NCBI RefSeq assembly: GCF_000224145.3
Contig: NC_020170.2
Span: forward strand, 5,001-69,000
DNA length: 64,000 nt
Origin: Ciona intestinalis
Taxonomy: Eukaryota; Chordata; Ascidiacea; Phlebobranchia; Cionidae
Reading direction: 5' to 3'
A program made the translations under genes and the position numbers. Position 1 is the first letter of the stretch; the number at the start of each line of letters is the position of its first letter. The notes below the pieces were generated by a model, which searched no databases, was not told the origin of the DNA, and worked only from the letters and a program-made list of their open reading frames with translations. Shown piece by piece: positions 55,131-64,000 of the stretch.

Positions 55131-58053
55131 TCTTATCTCACTTCAGAGATACTTTTCGGTAAAAACCTAGATATATGAAGAAATTTAAATTTTGCCGTTT
55201 TTATATCATTAGTTTTAGCTTTTGCTAAATCATGAGGAAACCTGCAAACCTATGACGTTAAAATAGCTTATCTTCCAGTAGCCAATCCCTTTTTTGCAAT
55301 CCTAAAAAATAAATCCGCTGATCTACCTTATGTGCCCCCTTACACACAGACCCCCGGTACCAACTGACATATTATAGTTTGCAACGCGAAGAAGCCGTCG
55401 CCTTCTTCGGCGTGACGTCACGCACCAGGTTTTTTGTTGACTACAGAATGAAATAAGATTTTCCAACGATCCTATTTCCAACAGTTTAAAACACATTAAC
55501 GCAATATATGGTGGTATTAACATAAAACAGTAATTTCAACAGAACAAGCGTTTTACCAAATATAACTTTTCTTAGGTGTATACGTATTGATAAGCGACCA
55601 TTTTTACGCGCAAAACAGGAACATTTTTGGTGGGGAATTATGTTTTTACACATCACAAGCGTATACCCACTCAAGCCGCACAATCAGCACTATACCGTGA
55701 TAATTGATCTTTCTTTTTCAAGCCAGTCATTTCGGTGAAGCTAACTCAAGAATAAGCTACATATTGGGTAAAGTTGCTTACATAGAAACGACAGAAGGAA
55801 TATAAGAAATGTTTCAAAACAAATCATGAATGAATTATGGCCGTTAAGTGACGACTTCCTATATTGTACGTGCCCAGGATAAAAGAAACGTCGTTTCCTT
55901 CGGTGTGGGTGGTTTCGTAAACCTCACTTCAATCATCATAGAATATATACGACGAAAGCATTTTTCCAACCAACCGTACAATGATATCATATCGTATACT
56001 GTGTAATAATTTTTCTGCATGTGCCCTGTTTTCTACATAACTGGATTTTTTAGGTACGACAATTGACATATATGCAAGATTTTAACAATCTAGTATTCTA
56101 GTATATTATATATATGCTAACCAATATTATGTGATTTATATTCTTTGCAATACAAACAAAAAACTAACACCTCAGTCAACTTATGTTGTCGGTAATGTTT
56201 TCAAACTAACAATATTTAAGCGTTAACCGGTTAAAAAAAGTAAAGATTATAAAACGTTAATGAGCTAAGCACGAGCTGTGCTTATAGATATGGGTAATTG
56301 GCGGTTGATGGCCGCGAAACGTTTTTGAGTGATACTGCTGTGGTCTATATTAAGATGCCGATTCAAGGGGCGCGCAAAAGACGTAACTTGGTATTATACA
56401 ACTCACCCTGATAACGCTGAGCGAACTCAGGCGGAATAGGGGCGACACTGGGCTTGGGGTGTTTGGTTAAATTTTCAAAGCGTGAAATGTTGGCAATTCG
56501 AAATAGTGGGACCACATGCGACGATAAGCGACCTGACTGACGCCGTTTATCTTAAGCACAACTTTACAGGAAACACTTCATTTGCTAAAGGCTTTTAAAT
56601 ATTCCAGCAACAACTCTTTCTTATACAGTTATTTTTTTCAACGCGATCGATTGCACAATAATTATGAGCACACAGAAAACCTAAACAAAATAATGCTTTT
56701 CAATAAAGTGTTTTTTATTGTAAAGTTTAACAAGAAAAAATATTTATTGTATCTGGCGTAATGTGATGTAATGATTCAATGGGTCGTTATGTAGATCGTT
56801 CCGTTACGCCTCATTACCTTTATGCTGGGGAGTATTTGGTGCCATATATATCGGTGGCAACAACTCAAAAGTCACTCCAGTTAAGTACAATCTTCCCATA
56901 ACGAATTCAAGCCGTCATGTCCACTCAAAAACTCCACACCTCTGACCCTAAGAGAAACAAAAGGCGAAAAATTATCTTCCTGCATTCCCCAAACCCCGGT
57001 GCACCTCGTTGTCAAACCACCCACGGTGTACCGTGGGGTGTAACTGATGCCACAAATCCGGTGTAGAACGTCTGAATTTTATTATGAAAAGTTCTGCAAA
57101 CAAATAGAGTCTCTCTAAAATTCATGAAGTAACATTGACTTTTCTAAAAGGAAAGCTGATCGGCAAAAGTTAATTACACTTCTAATATAGAAGAATACTT
57201 TTTCTCTTTTAAATCTTTAGTAATCTGCGTGATTTTGCGTTATTGTGAGATCAATCATGTTGTAAAATAGTTTAGTTTCGTTGATTAGAAGTAAAGAAGA
57301 AAGTTAATAGTGTCAAGGTTGTTATGCCACATGTTTCCCTTTTCCACTCGAAAATTATGTAACGAAACACTTTAAAAGCTTTCGCAGTGTACGACCACCC
57401 TGACTTTGCTGACATATTTGGTGTTTTAGCATGATTATAACCTATACAATAAACTGAAGTCAGTATAATTATCTCATAGTTTAAACGCCGTGGTTAAAAT
57501 TCATTAGTCAATTGTATCATTTATATCCTCGCATCCTTTATTAAATAAACGATATGTGTGAGAATGTAAGAATATTCCGCAAATATGATAGTCGTTATTA
57601 TTTTTTAAAAAACTATCGGGCTTACGGTGAACGATGGCCAGTGGAGATGCAAATATATTTAATACTTTTATCGAAGTATGTTAGTTTACATAAAATAGGT
57701 TGTGTGCAAACTCAGGCCCAAATCTCAGGAAACCGGGCTCCTCGTCGTTAGACCTCACTCATATACGATATTGAATAAATGTTTAAAATACTTAAGAATG
57801 ATCACTTTTCTTGTTTAGATTAAAAGATTTATAGTTGAACTAAATGCTCTGTTTAGAAACTTGCACAAACTTCCCATTTGGGTTTCGTGTCCATCAGGTC
57901 AACGCTCGATGAGATTTATCACTTCCAACAGCGCAACCACACGGATAAATAACATATTGCTATCTACACACTAGGAGGCGCACCGGAGCCTGAATGTAAA
58001 AAATAGTTTATTTATCCTCTTATTTAATTTTTTTGTTTGTATGTGGCTTGGAG
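55131..58053. other. Region upstream of Barx
   Basis: About 2.9 kb that should include the Barx promoter (minus strand). A fragment with GGTGCACC and ACGGTGTACCGTGGGGTGTA near 57000 resembles the interior of the hAT MITE at 43732. No gene recognised. Confidence 0.35.
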
Positions 58054-58565
58054 TTAAAGGGACATTTCATCGAAAAATTAAAACGTGTGTATTAATAGAT
58101 ATGCTCAATTGTGAACTAAAGCTACCATCAAAGTTTGAAAATAAAAAACAGCTTTTGAAAAAAATGAGTTTTAAAACCGCAAATTCGACCGCTGGAGTAA
58201 AAAAAATTGGCCGCAGAGGGATTTCCTATAAAAATAATTTTACTCAACTTTGATCGATTCTAGTTTCTAAAATATCGAAAAAAGTTTAAATTTTATTTCT
58301 GATTTGGTCAGTTTTTCGTGTTTAACATTAGGTTTGAAAATATAAAGTCTATATGTTTAACAATTTTTTATATATTCTTTAGAAGAAGCATTTGTTACGC
58401 AAAATCAAAAATAAAATTTGAACTTCCTTTGGTGTTTTAGAATCTACAAACGATCAAAGTTAAGGGAATTTTTTTTCCTAGCATTCTCGAAACAGCCGAG
58501 GTCGCATTTGAGCATCTTTACCCATACACAAATTTTTATTTCTTTTTGGTATATGTCCCTTTAAG
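58054..58565. mobile_element. Rep-A foldback MITE
   Basis: The ends TTAAAGGGACATTTCATCG and GGTATATGTCCCTTTAA are inverted. Inner blocks GAGTTTTAAAACCGCAAATT and GATCAAAGTTAAGGGAATTT follow Rep-A order. It is followed directly by a SINE fragment of the second type (58570-58700). Confidence 0.7.
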
Positions 58566-58756
58566 TCCTTGTTATGCCCCTTTAAGTCTTGCCCAGGAAC
58601 ACACATGGTATCAGCGACGAGCCTTTAACAATTAGGTATCCTTCAAGTTATAGAGGCAGATGCGCTATAAGCATTGAGCCACCGGCGCCAGAGCCTATTG
58701 CAGTAACTGAACTTCGATGCTTAATTTCGCAAATTTAGAATATTATTCAACATATT

Positions 58757-59260
58757 TAGTAGGGTTGGGGGGGATGAAACACTTAATCAAACGAAACTTA
58801 TTTTAATTGTTTGTTTTTTACGTATACCCCGATTTAATAATAATCCGATAAGTAATGTTACAGAATTGTTCGACAATATTATAACGACTTTATAAAGCGC
58901 GCCTAAAAGCCGATTACCGTTGTTAAATATAAAAAAAACACCTTAAATGGAAGCAGTATTTTTAAACGGGTAAACAATGCAAACTGGGAAAGTACCATGA
59001 TGGTGCTAATTTTAAATGCGCGCTAAAACAAAGTAAAGCCGATGAAATGTTGTAGTTTGGGAGTGTGAACGTTTAAACTAGTTTCATAGATTTATAACAA
59101 AAAACTTAAATATTTCGTACAGTTTGCTAATTTTGTCTCATCAAACTGGTTTTAATTATGTGAAAAAACTGAGATTTAAAGATGAGAAAATCGGCAGGAG
59201 TCAATATAACTTTAATTTGGGATAAAAAAAACAACAACAAAATTTCGTGTTATAGTTATA
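58757..59260 (+). repeat. Rep-C copy
   Basis: It begins AGTAGGGTTGGGGGGGATGA and continues through GTTCGACAATATTATAACGA and GGCAGGAGTCAATATAACTT. The 3' half is cut where unrelated sequence starts near 59265. Confidence 0.7.
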
Positions 59261-59726
59261 GTTATGTACGAATGATAAATTTCGTCTCTTCGGTCACGAT
59301 AACGAAGAACAAGAGAGTTGGTAAAAAGCGAAAAGACGGGTAGTAAGGGTAAAACAACAGTTGTTAAAACACGCTTATTGATAAAAAAGAAAGTAATAAA
59401 GTTTTAGATAAAAGGCGTGACCGTTACACCCTACAGACAATACAATTGGAAAATTAAATAAATAGCATTTAATTAAACATATTAAAGTTCTATAATTGGA
59501 ATAAAAGTGTGCGTATGGACACTACCCGTTTAATGGGGGGAGTCGGCCTTAAACAAGATTGATCCAAAGATTGGAGCATGATGGAAAATCAAAATCCCCA
59601 AAAAGAAATTCCACCAGATTTTACATTAAACAGTTACGAGTGCACACTTATATAGAATTTAGAAACAAGTGCATTACATTAATATACATCACAGTATAAA
59701 TAAACATTGGAATAAGAACTTAGTAA

Positions 59727-60370
59727 ATATGGGGGGAGATGGAACACTTTGTCAGACGAGACGTTTTTTTAATTTTCCCTTTACATACCCCATTTAATGA
59801 TAATCAGGAAAATAATGTTACAGAAATATTCGACCGTATTGTCACGACTTTATAAAAACGCGCGTCAAAAGCTAATTACTGTTTTTAAATATTAAAAAAA
59901 TGTGTAAAACAGAAACAGTATTGGACAGATAAAAATGAGAAATAGTAAGGTGTTAATTTTGAATGCTCACTAAATCACATAGTAAAGCCGATTATTTTTT
60001 AGTTTGCGAGTGTGGACGATTAAACTAGTTTCATAGCTTCATAAATCAACCTTGAATATTACAGTTTGATTTTATCTCATAAAACTAGTTTTGGTTCTGT
60101 AAAAAAAACTAAAATATAAACATGAGAAAAATATAGGCAGCGGTCAATATGACTTTATTTTGGGATTAAAACAACAAGAAAAATATTGGTTTAACGTACT
60201 TATATATATAAAGTTTACATGGCACAGAAACTAGCACAGCCGGTTAAATTTGGTAGCTTAACTACAAGTTGCGGAATACTGCTAATGTAAATATATATCA
60301 GCACACCAATTATAAAATTTGACTTTAGTTGTCCTTTAAGTTTTCCATCTTCCTTCCTCTGTACTGTAAA
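59727..60370 (+). repeat. Rep-C copy, near complete
   Basis: It begins ATGGGGGGAGATGGAACAC and ends near TTTTCCATCTTCCTTCCTCT. It keeps ACTACAAGTTGCGGAATACT and the GGCAGCGGTCAATATG block. It lies in the same orientation as the 58757 copy, about 470 bp away. Confidence 0.75.
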
Positions 60371-60877
60371 TTAAATATTCCTGAACAGTGTAAATATATA
60401 ATTAATAGCCTTGCCAATGTGGAAGTTAGCTCTCTTAACGAGAACGTTGCTTTTATTGGTTGTCAAATATGTATTACAGGTCGATCGCTTACAGCCTTAC
60501 AACAAGATGATTAGGTTAATACAAACTTGTCATCATGGGCGAGGAGAGATTCGAGGGAGAAAAGGGACAAATAATGACGTAATTGCTTCTCTCGTTTTGG
60601 GTCTATATTTTTTTAGATTTGTTGAGAAGAAGCTGGTTTGTAAATAGCTCTAGCATTAAAGCTATTTTGTGAAGCGAAAAACAAGATATTTGTTTTAAGT
60701 AAATGAGAACCTGCCATGATCATAAATTGCTGTGTTTTGTTGCAGAATTAGTATTATTGTAGTATTTTCCCGCAGAGATAATGTTTTTTGGAAGTGTGAT
60801 ACGCTCAGTGTTATCCATTTAGGTTTAACAGTTAAACTTATGTTGTTTCTAAATTGAAAAAGCGCTGAGAAAGCACC

Positions 60878-63800
60878 ATGTACTCACATAAAGCAGAACA
60901 TTGGAATGCTTCGTCTTCTACAAACTATGAAGCATTAGATACGATGCAATCTCACATTGATCTTGATATACCGAGCTACTACCCCCCTGAATATAACGAT
61001 CAATGGCAAACTACTAATGGCAACCACCCATCAGTGCGTCAGCGGTCTTACGGCGCTGCTTACCAAGTACCCAACAATACATTTACGCAAATTTACCCCG
61101 CAAAACCAAGATATATTGCAAACCAAATGAACCAAAATTTACCATTGTACATGGTCTCAGTAAACGGTATTCAATCCACAAAGAACGCGCACGTACATGA
61201 CGATAGTTTCACTGCTACAAGCAAATCCCACACAGATCTTGAGGCTGCGATTAAACATTGTAAACAGATCGAAGCGGATAAAGCTGGACAATATGAAACC
61301 TTTCCTGTTGAGAATCCATTATTTACCCACCAATATCCTCATGTTACCAAAGACAACGGGGTGTCGTCTCCAGAAGAAATGTTTATAATAAAAAACAAGC
61401 CGATAATTTATCAACTGAGGGAACAAGTACAATCACTCAAACAAGAAATGGTAAGCATAATGTATCATGTAAACATGGGGTGCATCATGTTATATCGGGA
61501 CTGTGTGAGCTTCTATATAAGCGCAAAACATCGAAACGTCTTTTTATTGTAGGACAAAACAACATTTTATTGGAAAGAAACTAACTACACTTTTCAATTA
61601 AATACCAAAATTCGTGACAAGCAAGAATCAAACAAATACATTACACTTTTGCACTTTTTATTTTAATGACTCAATGTGTTGCCGTATGTCGTATACCATC
61701 ATTCGTTTTTTAACGAGAAAATAATAAAAAAAGAACAACAGTATAATTGATCGTAAACACAAGTTTACCGCTTGTAACAATAATTACCGAAGTATGTAAG
61801 TGTTTAATTGTGGTTAATTTTAAAGATAATAAACGCGAAATTGTTCGATTCCAAGTCAAGGGAACTGTAACCAGAGACTTTTATTTAAAAGTTTCCGATG
61901 CTGTTCTTTAAACGATCGTGATTATTCGTTTTAAACCAAGATGTCATGCTGAGGCCGCTGTCACATGACCAACCAAGCGTGTCGTCATCAGTGGCTTGAA
62001 AACTTAGGTTTGCTTTGGGTCACTGACTTTCTACGTGTTTAGGGTTATCTAGTTCATTTCCGCTGCACAACAATCCAATAATTCTTGGAAGTAGCCGGAC
62101 TAAGTTAGAATTAAATATATTCTGTATGTGATGTTCAGCTGTATGTCTAATAACTATAGATAATATTTTCGTTCGAATATCGGAATGCTGTTTGTCTCAT
62201 TGGCACTTCATAATCAAAATCAAACAAACTGTATATGCTTCAATTTTAATGTTGGTTTTCCTATTACCTAAATTGGATATAACGTCACGTTGTTCAATAT
62301 GATCAAAATTACCAATATCATCCTTGTTTCTTAAACTACGTCACACCACGTGATTAACGGCTGCAAGTATCATAAATTATTAAAACTTCGTTTTATCGCA
62401 AGATCGAAGCCCAGGGGGCATTTCAATTATCCTCAAGTGAGGTTGTAAGCAGATTTACACCGTACGCGTTAATCAGTTTTTCTCATTCTCATTACTAGGA
62501 AAAATCCACTCGATAAACTCGGAATAACAACGAATGTGTTTTACCGATTTTATGTCAATAATAATGAGCAGCAAAACAAGGGCATTTAAACAAACGTACT
62601 AAAAAGTAAGTTGACTGTGTCTCTACGCGTATTGTGAAGCAATAGTTTAATGTGTTGCCAACAAACAATGGAATGGGTCGCTGAAAATAAAGCAACACAC
62701 GAATCTATTTATTCAACAATGGCGAGTGAAACTCGATATTTTAATTGCATATGACGTCATTACAATCTTCACTTATAATATTTCTATGGGCTTAGTATCG
62801 AGTAGAAACTTTAGTTAACTTTTGGTTAAGCCGGTTTGCCCTTCCACATTGCAAATTTTTTAATCCCAGTAACAAAGGTTTTACTATTTTTTGTTCGCAA
62901 CAAACAAAGTATTGTTTATGTAATAGGTGTTAAATAGCGCAATAAACAACAGATTTTTATTTGTGCAATAACCAGCAACAGTTTACCGTTTACACACCAA
63001 GAAAACATAACACTCGCACCTGATATTGGTGTGTAATAAAATAAAGAATCCAAACAACCAATATTTTCCTATTTACAATCACACTTTGCAAACTTGGACA
63101 TGGTATGCCGGGGTGTCTAAGACAAAATAGTTTTCTTTATGACGTACTGTCGTAAGTTTTTTAATTTCGTTTTTTTTTACAAAGATCGTGTTTTTACCGC
63201 GGTTTCCTGTCCGTCTTCCTCTACAGGGTGTGTTACAGAATGCTTTGTTTAATCAGGAAGATTGTTGTGACAAGATATCTAACCGTATGTTTGACAGAAA
63301 CGGCAGAAAACTTTACTTGCGTACATAGAACGTTACATGCAATAGGTTTAAAACCTTGTGAGACTTATGGCCAATGTAACTTTAGGGCGAACTGCGAGGC
63401 AAAACGTTCAACTTCAAGAAAGAAATATCTCAAATGTTTCAACAACTGCTTCAGCTCAACCAGTTGATCAACAGACGAAGTTACATTCAACGTGATGACG
63501 TCATGTACAGGGAAACCATGGTAACCAAGTAAGTAGATCATATATAAATAAAACTTTTAAATTTATGTATTATGTGATAATATATCAACCGAGGTGTATT
63601 GCAAAACGCTTTGTTATTTTGTTTTATATTACCTCATTCCATAAAGTGGTCGTGACGTAATAATTACCTCATATTCAATGAAAAAAAATTGCATTGTTTC
63701 ATAAACATTCATGATTTACATGAAGTACGATTTTAGGAGATCTCACGAAGTAATTGATAAAAAAACTTTTTATTACAACACAAGTTTCTTTAATTGATTG

Positions 63801-64000
63801 TTTGTAATAGTTATTGCGTCACAGACAAACACTGAACACAGCATGTGCGACGAAATTGAAAGATAATGACACCGACTGTGAAAAACAAAACATTCAATTT
63901 GTTAATAGTTTAAACGATAATCAATGTGGGGATGAAAAGATGAAAGAAGAGGGAGCGTCCAGGTTGGAAAGTTTGGTTGAGGATGAAATTCCGTTAAATG
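60878..64000 (+). CDS. Unrecognised coiled-coil protein, 5' exons (continues past the window)
   Basis: Exon 1 is 60878-61450 (191 codons, start in good context, CACCATG). Exon 2 is 63227-63284, exon 3 probably 63399-63528, and exon 4 begins at 63835 and is open to the window end. All four junctions are phase-consistent. Exon 1 is Tyr/Pro/Asn/Gln-rich and ends in IIYQLREQVQSLKQEM; exon 2 carries on the heptads as GVLQNALFNQ, so the coiled coil crosses the junction. Exon 3 gives TFNFKKEISQMFQQLLQLNQ and INRRSYIQRDDVMYRE. Exon 4 is acidic/polar (KLKDNDTDCEKQN; ASRLESLVEDEIPLN). I do not recognise the family; a nuclear or scaffold protein is possible. The exon 3 acceptor (CTGCGAG) has a poor pyrimidine tract; another AG at 63384-63385 would also be open but out of phase with exon 2. 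Confidence 0.6.
61451..63226 (+). other. First intron of the right-edge gene
   Basis: About 1.8 kb of AT-rich sequence with no exon, repeat family or RNA gene that I can identify. Confidence 0.4.

Noticed and set aside
1-64000. Retrovirus-like, LTR or capsid-bearing elements
   Set aside because: I saw no paired long direct repeats and no reverse transcriptase, integrase, capsid or envelope motifs; the repeats here are MITE-like, P-like, hAT-like and SINE-like.

Overview
The window looks like AT-rich ascidian tunicate DNA, most likely Ciona. Four things point there: two homeobox genes with tunicate-style split homeodomains, compact multi-exon genes with consensus splice sites, dense short DNA transposons and tRNA-headed SINEs in every intron and spacer, and no bacterial-style gene packing. 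Three runs of N (1809-1858, 9557-9707, 28316-28365) are assembly gaps.

Layout. 85-1442 (+): last recognisable exons of an SLC13 sodium/carboxylate cotransporter, cut by the left edge. 1443-8781: a repeat-rich spacer with MITEs, minisatellites, a 9-bp tandem array and two tiny perfect palindromes flanked by direct repeats. 8782-28982 (+): a 26-exon gene for a NACHT/STAND ATPase with TPR-like repeats, closest by memory to TTC41 (GNN). I assembled it exon by exon; every junction but one is phase-consistent. 30927-32381 (-): a single-exon M1AP (meiosis 1 associated protein) orthologue, tail-to-tail with the previous gene. 36920-41008 (+): Nkx6 in three exons. 42.2-52.6 kb: a transposon graveyard, with an inverted pair of repeats around a hAT-type MITE and a tRNA-like SINE, and a P-like THAP-bearing transposon inserted in another element. 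53414-55130 (-): Barx in three exons, convergent with Nkx6. 58.0-60.4 kb: more repeats. 60878-64000 (+): the 5' part of an unrecognised coiled-coil gene that runs off the right edge.

The genes do not form an operon or pathway. Nkx6 and Barx are developmental repressor-type homeobox factors, M1AP is a germline meiosis factor, and the STAND/TPR and SLC13 proteins are unrelated to them. I recognised no retrovirus-like, Polinton-like or other capsid-bearing element. The most unusual signals are the twin micro-palindromes with target duplications (about 7.6-7.74 kb), the nested P-like element (47.7-49.7 kb), a candidate frame-breaking cassette exon (17.1 kb) and the intronless M1AP.
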